DNA from: an uncultured Caulobacterales bacterium
GTDB taxonomy: Bacteria; Pseudomonadota; Alphaproteobacteria; Caulobacterales; Maricaulaceae
Assembly (NCBI GenBank): GCA_937981945.1
Contig: CALJNJ010000257.1
Location: 1-13,489, forward strand
DNA: 13,489 bases
Direction of reading: 5' to 3'
Both the position numbers and the translations under genes were made by a program. How positions within the stretch are numbered: position 1 is the first letter of the stretch; each line of letters opens with the position of its first letter. Under the pieces are notes generated by a model, which was given only the letters and a program-made list of their open reading frames with translations, made no database searches and was not told the origin of the DNA. Below, one piece after another: positions 1 through 7,560 of this stretch.

Positions 1-522
1 ATATTGGCGCTGCGTCACCCTTACGCCGTTGATTTACGCGAAACTATTGCCGCGCTGAAAATTGCGCGGGAGCTGGAGCGGATTGGTGATCTGGCGAAAA
101 ACTGCGCCCTTCGGACCGGCGTCATCATCGAAGATGATAAAATTAAGGGCACGAAGCAAATCCTCAAAATGGGCAAGCAGGTTGCGGCCAATGTTGAGAC
201 CGTGATGACAGCCTATGCCAATAAGGATGCTGATCTGGCGCTTGATATTTGGTTTGGCGATGAAGCTATTGATGAATATTGCAACGCCATTTTCGAAACG
301 GTTCTCACCGGCATGATGGCTGATAACAGTTCCATTAATGCTTGTACGCAAATGACCTTTGTGGCCAAAAATCTCGAGCGGATCGGCGATCACGCCACAA
401 ATATTGCCTCAGCGGTCCATTTCGTGGTGACCGCGGAGTCCATTCGCGAAAAACGTCCCAAAAGTGACCGTACCAGTACGACGATTTATTTGCAGGACGA
501 GGAAGACGAAGAAGAAAACTAG
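1..522 (+). CDS. phoU: PhoU, phosphate signalling regulator (5'-truncated by window edge)
   Basis: This is the C-terminal part of PhoU, a cytoplasmic helical-bundle protein that links the Pst phosphate transporter to the PhoR/PhoB two-component system and dampens phosphate-starvation signalling. The frame is open from base 1, so the real start lies upstream. About 173 residues are present against roughly 230-240 for a full PhoU. Both repeats show the family metal-binding signature: ELERIGDLAKN near the left end, and NLERIGDHATNIASAV about 50 residues before the end. The protein ends in a very acidic tail (DEEDEEEN) after a basic KRPKSDR stretch. In many proteobacteria phoU is followed by phoB; here the next gene is instead a convergent Nudix gene whose stop codon overlaps this one. 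The family call is secure; the absence of the N-terminus is only a window effect. Confidence 0.93.
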   Translation: MLALRHPYAVDLRETIAALKIARELERIGDLAKNCALRTGVIIEDDKIKGTKQILKMGKQVAANVETVMTAYANKDADLALDIWFGDEAIDEYCNAIFETVLTGMMADNSSINACTQMTFVAKNLERIGDHATNIASAVHFVVTAESIREKRPKSDRTSTTIYLQDEEDEEEN

Positions 523-1082
523 TCTTCAAGCTCTCCGCGCGACTTCATCAACATTAATTTGTAACAGGCTGCGACGCTGAGCGAGTCTGTGATCAGCCCG
601 GCTTCCACATCATCATAAAATTGTTCCAGCGAGATTTTTTCGGTTGTGATATCTTCCGTTGCCTCGGGCGCCGCCGCCCCTTGGGTGAGACCGGTTGCCA
701 AATACACAATGCCCCATTCGTCAGAGACCGAATTGGATAAATGCATTTGAAACAGGGGTTTCAGCGTGGTCGCGATTAATCCGGTTTCCTCGGTCAGCTC
801 CCGGCGGGCGCAATCCTCCGGGTCTTCATCAATGGGGCATCCGCCTTCAGGAATTTCGCGGCTGTAACGATCCAAAGGGAAGCGGGTTTGCCCGACAAGC
901 CACAAATAACCGTTTTCATAGGGAACAACGCCTATGGCGCGGTTTTTGTAGTGAACGACCCCATATTGCCCGTCCTGACCAGCCGGATTGACGACCTTAT
1001 GGTCGGTAACGGAAATCCAAGGATTATCATAAACCTTTTGGGAAGACTTTATATGCCATGGTTTTGTCGAATCAGATGTCAT
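519..1082 (-). CDS. Nudix hydrolase (ADP-ribose pyrophosphatase-like)
   Basis: A 187-residue Nudix enzyme, a family that hydrolyses nucleoside diphosphates linked to another moiety using divalent metal. The complete Nudix box GX5EX7REUXEEXGU is present, starting at the first G of GGCPIDE and ending in RRELTEETGL. A conserved IPEGG lies just before it, and the N-terminal strand region (NPWISVTDHKV) is typical of ADP-ribose/NDP-sugar pyrophosphatases of the NudF type, so that substrate class is likely but not proven. There is no signal peptide, so it should be cytosolic. The start is the ATG whose complement is at 1080-1082; a weak TAGG precedes it. The gene converges on phoU with a 4-base overlap and diverges from the secretion operon. 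No functional link to secretion is visible; it looks like a stand-alone housekeeping gene. Confidence 0.9.
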   Translation of the reverse strand: MTSDSTKPWHIKSSQKVYDNPWISVTDHKVVNPAGQDGQYGVVHYKNRAIGVVPYENGYLWLVGQTRFPLDRYSREIPEGGCPIDEDPEDCARRELTEETGLIATTLKPLFQMHLSNSVSDEWGIVYLATGLTQGAAAPEATEDITTEKISLEQFYDDVEAGLITDSLSVAACYKLMLMKSRGELED

Positions 1083-1117
1083 AAACCTAACGTAATTGTC
1101 ATGGGTTTTACCGGGGA

Positions 1118-1148
1118 ATTATATTCACCTCTTGCACAGAAAATGCAA
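1118..1148 (-). promoter_or_regulatory. Candidate sigma-70 promoter of the Nudix gene
   Basis: On the minus strand a perfect TATAAT hexamer lies at 1123-1118. The best upstream match is TTGCAT at 1148-1143, a weak -35 with a long 19-base spacer. The predicted transcription start is near 1111, giving a leader of about 29 bases before the ATG at 1082. The exact -10 makes the position plausible, while the weak -35 leaves room for an activator or for a spurious match. Confidence 0.45.
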
Positions 1149-1150
1149 GA
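1130..1150. repeat. 7-bp inverted repeat (possible operator) in the divergent promoter region
   Basis: The arms TCTTGCA (1130-1136) and TGCAAGA (1144-1150) are perfect reverse complements separated by seven bases. The element falls in the spacer of the candidate Nudix promoter, overlapping its -35, and about 20 bases upstream of the candidate gsp -35. That position suits an operator for a dimeric regulator. No T-run follows either arm, so it is not an intrinsic terminator. The regulator is unknown. Confidence 0.4.
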
Positions 1151-1170
1151 AAGCCGGTGCAGCACAAGAG

Positions 1171-1199
1171 TTTACAAGACCCGCTGCGCCCCATAAAAG
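1171..1199 (+). promoter_or_regulatory. Candidate sigma-70 promoter of the gsp operon
   Basis: TTTACA (1171-1176, five of six consensus bases) is followed by a 17-base spacer and TAAAAG (1194-1199, four of six). The predicted transcription start is near 1206, about 24 bases before the gspC ATG. A GAGGT Shine-Dalgarno sequence lies at 1215-1219, ten bases from the ATG. It is the best promoter-like pair seen upstream of gspC, and no strong internal promoter was noticed within the operon. Confidence 0.45.
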
Positions 1200-1229
1200 G
1201 ATTACGCAACCATTGAGGTATCTATTTTA

Positions 1230-2039
1230 ATGGCTCAAATCGGCCAAAAATTTGACATTCCTATCCGGATAGCTGTGTTCGGCGCCATTGCCTGTGCTTG
1301 CTATTTCGGCGCAAAAGCGGCCATTTTACTGGCCAATCCGTCTTCCGGGTGGACTGCGCCGCGCGCTGTCGCTGCCGGACCGACCGCGGGCGGACAAGCG
1401 GCCGTACAGAGCGTTGATCTGACATTTGACGCCTTCCACCGCGACGCCATTATCGATATTCCGATCCAAGAGGACAAAGGCGAAGATGCGCCCGACACGG
1501 ATTTAAACCTGAAACTCAAAGGTTTTATATCCCCGGGCCGCGCCATTATTGAAGGTTCTGACAGAAAACAACAAAGCTACGGCGTTGGGGATGAAGTCAC
1601 AAACGGCGTCACTATTGATGCGATTTACCCGGAAGAAGAATATCTGCTCTTAGACCGAAACGGTGACCGGGAACGTTTGGGTATTGAACGGGCCTCGGAA
1701 ATGAATTCTGCCGCCGCGTCACTGCCGGTCTCTTCGGTCGCCGCGTCCGGCCTGACCGGCAATATGAACGCGCTTCAGCTTCTCGACTCTCTGAAATTTG
1801 AAGCGGTCTCCAATAATAACAAGACCATCGGCTATAAAGTGGCCTCAGCGCCCGGAATTGATCTGCACAGATTTGGGTTCCGCAATGGCGATGTTTTAAC
1901 AAAAATAGGCGGTACGGATTTGACCTCACCGGGTATAGATCTGAAGAAGACCGTGATCGACGCAATGGTTGGCGGAAATCCGACAGCACAAATAATGCGC
2001 CGCGGACGCCGCATGACAATACGGGTAAAAATGCCATGA
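1230..2039 (+). CDS. gspC: T2SS inner-membrane protein GspC
   Basis: GspC (269 residues) spans the inner membrane and connects the platform to the secretin GspD across the periplasm. It has a short cytoplasmic N-terminus and one membrane segment at about residues 12-35. A Pro/Ala/Gly-rich linker follows, then the homology region at about 92-150 (from LNLKLKGFISPG to DRERLGIE), which in the family binds the secretin N0 domain. A C-terminal PDZ domain at about 186-269 includes the GFRNGDVLTKIGG loop and is the region implicated in substrate recognition. The PDZ domain separates it from the coiled-coil GspC variants. The ATG at 1230 is chosen because a GAGGT ribosome-binding site lies ten bases upstream. 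It is the first gene of the operon and its stop overlaps the gspD start (ATGA). The sequence is divergent, but order and domains make the call firm. Confidence 0.93.
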   Translation: MAQIGQKFDIPIRIAVFGAIACACYFGAKAAILLANPSSGWTAPRAVAAGPTAGGQAAVQSVDLTFDAFHRDAIIDIPIQEDKGEDAPDTDLNLKLKGFISPGRAIIEGSDRKQQSYGVGDEVTNGVTIDAIYPEEEYLLLDRNGDRERLGIERASEMNSAAASLPVSSVAASGLTGNMNALQLLDSLKFEAVSNNNKTIGYKVASAPGIDLHRFGFRNGDVLTKIGGTDLTSPGIDLKKTVIDAMVGGNPTAQIMRRGRRMTIRVKMP

Positions 2040-3919
2040 AAAAATTAGCACTCTCAGCTTTAGCGCTTGTGATGGCCGCCGGAATGCTTCCGGTCACGTC
2101 CTTCGCCGCCGGTGAGCATCAAATCACCATGCAGCAGGCGGATATTCGCGCCTTCATTAATGACGTCTCCATCGTGACCGGAAAAACCTTTTTGGTTGAT
2201 CCGCGCGTGCAGGGCAATGTCACCATTTCATCAGAAGAGAAACTGTCGCCCGGCGAAGTCTTTGAGGTTTTTAAAAATGTCATGCGGGTTCACGGCTATA
2301 CGGTGATCCGCACATCAACCGGTGAATACCGGGTAACCTTGATGCAGGGCGCGGCGCAAGATGCGCCGTTTGTCTCCAATACCGGCTATAATTCTCAGTT
2401 CGCCACAACGGTCATTCGTCTTCAGCACGCCGACGCAGCCGATGCGGCCAAGCTTATCAAACCCGTCATGCATTCCCAGGGCATTCTCACGGCCAATGCC
2501 GGCGGCAGTATTATTGTGGTCACGGATTTTCCGGAAAACCTGAACAAGGCCCGCCAAATTGTGGCCGCTATGGATACCAACGGCTTGGTGACGGAAACCA
2601 TTTCATTTCGCAATATCTCGGCGCTGGACGCCGAAGATACGCTCAAAGCTCTGGGCGGCGCTCGCCCGTCATTTAAGGCCATTGCCGTTCCCGGCACGAA
2701 CAGTTTGGTTCTGGAAGGCCCGCCGTCTGAAGTGGCGCGGCTGAAACCGATCCTCGATCAAATAGATAATGCCGGAACCATCACGCCGCGCGGCGCCGTC
2801 AGCGTTATGCCCTTAAGATTTGCCAATGGCGAAGATTTGATTGAACTCATGCAAAACCTCTTGCCGGCCTATACCCGCGAAGGTCAGCCGGCGCCGAGCG
2901 TCGCCTATGAAAGCGGCAGTAATTCTATCGTCATCAGCGCTTCCGGCGAAGCTCAGGAAGCTCTGGAACAAATTATCCGGCGCCTGGATGTGCGCCGGCC
3001 CCAAGTTTTAGTCGAAGCCATGATTGTTGAAATCAGCGATACAGTTGCCCGTGAACTCGGCGTGCAGTGGGCTTTCGGCGGCCTGGACGGCAACGCTATT
3101 CCGTTTATCGGCACAAATTTTTCCCGTCAGGCGCCTAATATGCTGACCTTGGCCGGCGCTCTTGCAGGCGCAAATTCCACCGGCGCCGACGGTGAGACCA
3201 CCACGAATATCGCCTCAGCGGCGGTCAGTTCTCTGATCGGCCTTGACGGCGGCGCTTTTGGCGCGGGCGGTGTGGATAATGACTCATTATTTGCTGTTGT
3301 CGTCAACGCCATCGAAACCGATGAGGATTCCAATATTCTGTCGACGCCGTTTGTGACCACGCTGGATAATGAACCGGCCAGCTTTATTGTGGGTCAGGAA
3401 ATCCCCATTACGACCGGCGAGAGCTTGGGCGGCAATAATGTCAATCCGTTTCGAACTTTTGAGCGCAAAGAAGTCGGCATCAAACTGGATGTGCTGCCGC
3501 AAATCAGCGAAGGCGATGTTATTCGCATGGAGATCAAGCAGGAAGTTTCTTCGATCGCAGGCGCGCTGTCATCTTTGTCCAGCGATTTCATCACGAATAC
3601 GCGCGGTATTGAAACAACCGTATTGGCCAATGACGGTGAGATTATCGTTCTTGGCGGGCTCATCCAAGATGATGAGCAAATCGAAATCGCCAAAGTTCCC
3701 ATACTCGGCGATGTGCCCGTGGTCGGCAATTTGTTTAAATCCAAAGGCAAGAGCCGCAAGAAGACCAATCTCATGGTATTTTTGCGCCCGACCATTATTC
3801 GTTCTCAAGCCGATGCCGAGCCGCTTACCCGCCGCCGCCTGGATCAAATGCGTTTTCAGGACATGCAGCAATCCGGTCGTGACAGTTCCAAAATTGATAG
3901 TTTTGTCTATCCGCAATGA
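2036..3919 (+). CDS. gspD: T2SS outer-membrane secretin GspD
   Basis: GspD (627 residues) forms the multimeric outer-membrane channel through which folded substrates leave. A Sec signal peptide covers about residues 1-24, with SFA before the likely cleavage site. The mature part shows N0 (about 30-102), three N1-N3 repeats (about 122-185, 190-250 and 256-318) and the secretin core (about 319-588). The core begins at RPQVLVEAMIVEI and carries the family hallmark VPILGDVPVVGNLF at 554-567. A glycine/alanine-rich insertion around 340-420 fits the gate region. After the final beta-strand motif FLRPTII a 39-residue tail rich in Arg, Gln and Asp follows, where pilotin-dependent secretins carry their S-domain. 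The start codon overlaps the gspC stop (ATGA 2036-2039), and the stop overlaps the gspE start. Length and architecture are normal for the family. Confidence 0.97.
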   Translation: MKKLALSALALVMAAGMLPVTSFAAGEHQITMQQADIRAFINDVSIVTGKTFLVDPRVQGNVTISSEEKLSPGEVFEVFKNVMRVHGYTVIRTSTGEYRVTLMQGAAQDAPFVSNTGYNSQFATTVIRLQHADAADAAKLIKPVMHSQGILTANAGGSIIVVTDFPENLNKARQIVAAMDTNGLVTETISFRNISALDAEDTLKALGGARPSFKAIAVPGTNSLVLEGPPSEVARLKPILDQIDNAGTITPRGAVSVMPLRFANGEDLIELMQNLLPAYTREGQPAPSVAYESGSNSIVISASGEAQEALEQIIRRLDVRRPQVLVEAMIVEISDTVARELGVQWAFGGLDGNAIPFIGTNFSRQAPNMLTLAGALAGANSTGADGETTTNIASAAVSSLIGLDGGAFGAGGVDNDSLFAVVVNAIETDEDSNILSTPFVTTLDNEPASFIVGQEIPITTGESLGGNNVNPFRTFERKEVGIKLDVLPQISEGDVIRMEIKQEVSSIAGALSSLSSDFITNTRGIETTVLANDGEIIVLGGLIQDDEQIEIAKVPILGDVPVVGNLFKSKGKSRKKTNLMVFLRPTIIRSQADAEPLTRRRLDQMRFQDMQQSGRDSSKIDSFVYPQ

Positions 3920-5421
3920 GCGAAGCTGATCCCATAAATCTGCCGCGCCTGTCTTATAGTTTTGCGCGGCGCTTCGGCGTTATCGCCACTTTGCGCGGCG
4001 GAAAGCCCGTATTGGCAACCCTGAAAGACACACCGCTTGAGGCCATTTTAGAAGCCCGCCGCGTGGTCGGCATGCCGGTCATTCGCGAACCCGTAGAACC
4101 GGCAGAGTTTGAAGGTCTGATGGGTAAGATTTACGCGCAGGGTGATCTGACGGAAACGGCCGAAACGGCGCTGGGCGCGGACACGGATCTGAATACATTG
4201 GCTGATAATTTGCCGCGAACGTCTGACCTGCTGGACAGTGATGATGATGCGCCGGTGATCAAACTGATCAACGGGATTTTACAGGAAGCCATCAAAACCC
4301 GCGCCTCCGATATTCACATTGAACCCTATGAGAACCGGCTGGCAGTTCGGTTCCGAATTGACGGCGCGCTGCGCGATACCTTGTCTTTGTCCCCGAGACT
4401 GGCCTCGGTTCTGGTCAGCCGCGTTAAAGTTATGGCCCGTCTGGATATTGCGAAAAAACGCATCCCGCAGGACGGACGGTTTTCGCTTAATTTGGGTCAA
4501 CGGGCGGTTGACGTGCGGGTTTCTACCTTGCCGTCCCAATATGGTGAGCGCTTGGTCATGCGATTGCTGGAGAAAACCGGCGCGCTGATGAATTTGTCAG
4601 ACCTGGGCATGGACGACAGCGAACTGGACGCGTTTACCGTGGCGCTTAAGCGGCCCAATGGGATCATCTTGGTGACGGGCCCGACCGGCTCCGGTAAAAC
4701 CACAACTCTCTATGCTTCCCTTACCAAGCTCAACGATGGCAGCCGCAATATTCTGACAGTGGAAGATCCGGTTGAATATGCCCTTGACGGCATCGGACAA
4801 ACCCAAGTGAATAATCAGGTCGGCATGAGCTTTGCCGCCGGGCTCCGGGCGATTTTACGGCAAGATCCTGATGTGGTCATGGTCGGCGAAATCCGTGACC
4901 CGGAAACAGCCGAGATTGCCGTGCAGGCCTCGTTGACCGGGCACTTAGTGCTCTCAACCGTCCATACGAATTCTGCCGTGGCGGCCATTACCCGACTGCG
5001 CGATATGGGCATTGAGCCATTCCTTTTAGCCTCGACCGTGACCGCCATTGTGGCCCAGAGATTGGTCCGGCGTTTATGCCCGAATTGTAAAACCCATTAC
5101 GAGCCGACCAAAAGAGAGATGCAGGAATTGGGACTTAAACCCCATAAAGATCTGCGGTTCTTCAAGGCAGTGGGCTGCGCTGATTGTCATCAAATCGGAT
5201 ATGTCGGTCGTCTCGGCCTCTACGAAGTTGTGGTCATGGATGACAAGCTGCGCGGAATGATTCATGACGGCAGCCGCGAAGTTGATATGGCAGCTCATGC
5301 CTTTAAGAAACGCAAAAATTTGCTCAATAGCGGCGCGCAGCATGTTCTCTCGGGTCTGACCTCAGCCGAGGAAGTCCTCCGGGTTTGCCGGGCTAAAACG
5401 GATGCCGACATCGAGCTCTGA
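3916..5421 (+). CDS. gspE: T2SS assembly ATPase GspE
   Basis: GspE (501 residues) is the cytoplasmic hexameric ATPase that powers pseudopilus growth, docking on GspL and GspF. The N-terminal domain (about 1-90) is the part that binds GspL in the family. The ATPase core shows Walker A GPTGSGKT at 255-262, the Asp-box region with arginines around 130-200, Walker B VVMVGEIRD at 320-328 and the His box HLVLSTVHTN at 343-352. A zinc-binding tetracysteine follows, CPNC at 388-391 and CADC at 421-424, which marks GspE/PilB-type ATPases and separates them from PilT retraction ATPases. All catalytic motifs are intact. Its ATG overlaps the gspD stop and gspF starts two bases after its own stop, so it is in the middle of the coupled operon. 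Confidence 0.98.
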   Translation: MSEADPINLPRLSYSFARRFGVIATLRGGKPVLATLKDTPLEAILEARRVVGMPVIREPVEPAEFEGLMGKIYAQGDLTETAETALGADTDLNTLADNLPRTSDLLDSDDDAPVIKLINGILQEAIKTRASDIHIEPYENRLAVRFRIDGALRDTLSLSPRLASVLVSRVKVMARLDIAKKRIPQDGRFSLNLGQRAVDVRVSTLPSQYGERLVMRLLEKTGALMNLSDLGMDDSELDAFTVALKRPNGIILVTGPTGSGKTTTLYASLTKLNDGSRNILTVEDPVEYALDGIGQTQVNNQVGMSFAAGLRAILRQDPDVVMVGEIRDPETAEIAVQASLTGHLVLSTVHTNSAVAAITRLRDMGIEPFLLASTVTAIVAQRLVRRLCPNCKTHYEPTKREMQELGLKPHKDLRFFKAVGCADCHQIGYVGRLGLYEVVVMDDKLRGMIHDGSREVDMAAHAFKKRKNLLNSGAQHVLSGLTSAEEVLRVCRAKTDADIEL

Positions 5422-5423
5422 TC

Positions 5424-6623
5424 ATGCTGACTTTTGACTATGCCGCATTTGACAAACGAGGGAACCGGCTCACCGGAAGTGTCGCCGCGTCGACCGCCAG
5501 AGAAGCTCGGGATATTTTACGCTCCCGCGCGCTGACGCCGGTTGATCTCAAACAAGTGAAAGCGAAAACGGCGGCGTCGGGTAATTTCGGCCGCAAGGTC
5601 AAACATAAAGACCTGACCCAGGCCACGCGCCAATTGGCGATTTTGATCGATACGGCCACGCCGGTTGAAGAAGCCCTGAAAGTGGTCGCCGTGCAATATG
5701 ACGACTCGCCCATGCGAGGTATTTTGATGGATGTCAGATCGAGAGTTTTGGAAGGTTCCCGATTGTCGGACGCCATGCGGTCTCATCCGCGGACATTTTC
5801 AAAGCTCTACACGGCCATGGTCGCGTCCGGCGAAACATCAGGCCAATTAGGGGCTGTTTTGGACCGGCAGGCCCTGGATCTGGAATCGGCTCAAAATGTC
5901 CGAAACAAAATTACGGCGGCTATTGCTTATCCGATCGTATTGACCGTCGTTTCAATATTAGTGGTGACCTTGTTGATGGTATTTTTGGTGCCGCAAATCG
6001 TCACCCAGTTTGAAAGCCTGGGGCAGGAATTGCCCGGCCTGACGAAATTTGTCATCGGGATTTCTGAAGGTCTGAAAGCTTATGGCCTGTTTATCATCGC
6101 CGGGCTTGTTTTGGTTTTTCTGGGGATCCGGCAAGCGCTCAAGAATGAAGCCATTCAGCTGCGCTGGCATAATTTCCTTTTGAAGATTCCCGTCATTGGC
6201 CGTTTGATCCGCAGCGTCAATGCGGCCCGGTTTGCCCGGACCATGTCGGGCTTGATTGATAGCGGGACCCCGGCGCTGGCCTCTATGGAGGCGGCGCTGC
6301 ATACGCTGCGAAATTCCGTCATGCGCAAAGCCGTGACCAATGCGGCGGTTAAAGTGCGCGAAGGGTCGGCAATCAGTAAAGCGCTTCGCCAAACTGACGC
6401 CTTTCCGCCGCTTGTGGTGCAAATGGTTGCCGGCGGTGAAGCCAGCGGCGATATCGGAAAAATGTTTTCTAAATCGGCAGATTATTTGGAAGGTGAGTTT
6501 GAAAGCGTAACATCGATCTTTCTCAGCCTTTTAAATCCGCTGATAATTATCCTACTCAGCGTAGTGATTTTATTGATAATGTTGGCTATGTATATGCCAA
6601 TGCTAAAAATGGTGGCGTTATGA
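5424..6623 (+). CDS. gspF: T2SS inner-membrane platform protein GspF
   Basis: GspF (399 residues) is the polytopic core of the inner-membrane platform and couples GspE to pseudopilin insertion. Two homologous cytoplasmic T2SSF domains are visible: one at about residues 65-165 with TRQLAILIDTATPVEEAL and VASGETSGQLGAVL, and a second at about 265-365 with ARTMSGLIDSGTPALASM and VAGGEASGDIGKMF. Three membrane segments lie at about 167-192, 221-237 and 372-394, the usual topology. The N-terminal ~60 residues (FDYAAFDKRGNRLTGSV) match the family start. It begins two bases after the gspE stop, and its own TGA overlaps an ATG for gspG. Length is standard and no motif is missing. Confidence 0.97.
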   Translation: MLTFDYAAFDKRGNRLTGSVAASTAREARDILRSRALTPVDLKQVKAKTAASGNFGRKVKHKDLTQATRQLAILIDTATPVEEALKVVAVQYDDSPMRGILMDVRSRVLEGSRLSDAMRSHPRTFSKLYTAMVASGETSGQLGAVLDRQALDLESAQNVRNKITAAIAYPIVLTVVSILVVTLLMVFLVPQIVTQFESLGQELPGLTKFVIGISEGLKAYGLFIIAGLVLVFLGIRQALKNEAIQLRWHNFLLKIPVIGRLIRSVNAARFARTMSGLIDSGTPALASMEAALHTLRNSVMRKAVTNAAVKVREGSAISKALRQTDAFPPLVVQMVAGGEASGDIGKMFSKSADYLEGEFESVTSIFLSLLNPLIIILLSVVILLIMLAMYMPMLKMVAL

Positions 6624-7069
6624 CTTCGGAGACACAAATGGAAACCAAAACCTATGATGAGGGATTTACCTTGATCGAAATGATGGTGGTTCTGTTCATC
6701 ATCATGATTTTGTCGGGAGCTGTATATTTCACGATTAGCGGGAACCAAGACCGCGCCGTTGAGATCAAAGCGCAGTCCGATATTCAGCGTTTGTCGCAGG
6801 CTCTGGAAATGTACCGCCTCGACATGATGGATTACCCGCCCGAGGAATATGGCTTGCAGGCGCTGAAATCTCTGCCGAGCGGAATTGATACCGGCGATCG
6901 TTATAATCCGGAAGGCTATGTCAAATTAGTGCCCAATGATCCGTGGAACCGCCCCTATATTTATCGTTATCCGGGGGAGAACGGTGTTTATGATATCCTG
7001 TCCTACGGATCGGACGGACAGCCCGGCGGTGAAGGTTTGGCCGCTGACATCACATCTTGGGAAGAGTAA
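6620..7069 (+). CDS. gspG: T2SS major pseudopilin GspG
   Basis: GspG (149 residues from this start) is the main subunit of the periplasmic pseudopilus. The prepilin cleavage motif is EG/FTLIEMMVV, with Glu at +5 and a hydrophobic helix of about 20 residues. The C-terminal hallmark DILSYGSDGQPGGEG followed by ADITSWEE is the calcium-binding loop region typical of GspG. There are no cysteines. Two starts are possible. The ATG at 6620 overlaps the gspF stop like other junctions of this operon and gives a 15-residue leader. The ATG at 6638 gives a more usual 9-residue leader and has a GGAG at 6628-6631, six bases upstream. The mature protein is the same either way; the upstream start is reported with the downstream one about equally likely. 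Confidence 0.95.
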   Translation: MTSETQMETKTYDEGFTLIEMMVVLFIIMILSGAVYFTISGNQDRAVEIKAQSDIQRLSQALEMYRLDMMDYPPEEYGLQALKSLPSGIDTGDRYNPEGYVKLVPNDPWNRPYIYRYPGENGVYDILSYGSDGQPGGEGLAADITSWEE

Positions 7070-7077
7070 GACGGTTC

Positions 7078-7560
7078 ATGCAACGGCCTGAGACCATATC
7101 GGGCAAAACGGCCGGCTTTACGCTGATTGAGATGATGTGCGTGCTCATCATTATTTCTCTGATGACAGCTGTCGTTATTTTATCTTTGCCGCGCCAAAAG
7201 CAAGTGGTTGAACTGCAGAGCGCTTTCATGGCGGAGCAGTTCGAAGTGGCGTCGCAAAATGCGATTATCTCCGGCAAAGCCCAAGCCTTCGGGCCTTGGG
7301 AAGACGGCTACGCTTTTTACGAATTTATCAATAATGAGTGGACCGTTCTAAGCGATAATGAATGGCCGGAAGATCTGGGCATCAAGTTTTATCAAGACGA
7401 TCTTGAAGTTGACTTGCCGGACGAAGACCCCGTGCCGGTGGTTGTGTTTGAACCCATGGGCCTGTCCACGCCGTTTTCCCTTTGGCTGGAAGGGGATGAG
7501 CAAACGGTCGTTTTCATCGGTAAAGGTGACGGCAAAGTCTCCATGGAGACTCAGCTGTGA
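7078..7560 (+). CDS. gspH: T2SS minor pseudopilin GspH
   Basis: GspH (160 residues) is a minor pseudopilin. The prepilin peptidase site is KTAG/FTLIEMMCV, with Glu at +5 and a hydrophobic helix (VLIIISLMTAVVILSL). The C-terminal half contains the W/Y-rich beta region and a final VVFIGKGDGKVSM typical of GspH. The ATG at 7078 gives a 13-residue leader. An in-frame TTG at 7057, inside gspG, would add seven residues and is less likely. Spacing after the gspG stop is eight bases and the Shine-Dalgarno is weak (GGAAG about 13 bases upstream), so translation probably relies on coupling. The stop TGA overlaps the GTG start of gspI. The family assignment rests on the leader, size and position between gspG and gspI. 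Confidence 0.9.
   Translation: MQRPETISGKTAGFTLIEMMCVLIIISLMTAVVILSLPRQKQVVELQSAFMAEQFEVASQNAIISGKAQAFGPWEDGYAFYEFINNEWTVLSDNEWPEDLGIKFYQDDLEVDLPDEDPVPVVVFEPMGLSTPFSLWLEGDEQTVVFIGKGDGKVSMETQL

Noticed and set aside
1083..1229. Possible small gene or RNA in the 147-bp gap
   Set aside because: The frame crossing it on the plus strand is mostly antisense to the Nudix gene. The gap itself holds only promoter-like elements and small palindromes, and no RNA fold or riboswitch was recognised.
1612..2097. Minus-strand open frame (161 codons) opposite the end of gspC
   Set aside because: Antisense to the PDZ-coding region, with no recognisable domain and low-quality composition.
3369..3929. Plus-strand open frame (186 codons) in another frame of gspD
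   Set aside because: It overlaps the conserved secretin core. Its Arg/Ser/Trp/Cys-rich product has no motif, so gspD is the coding frame.
5958..6422. Minus-strand open frame (154 codons) opposite gspF
   Set aside because: His/Arg/Gln-rich composition typical of a reverse-complement shadow, fully inside a conserved gene.
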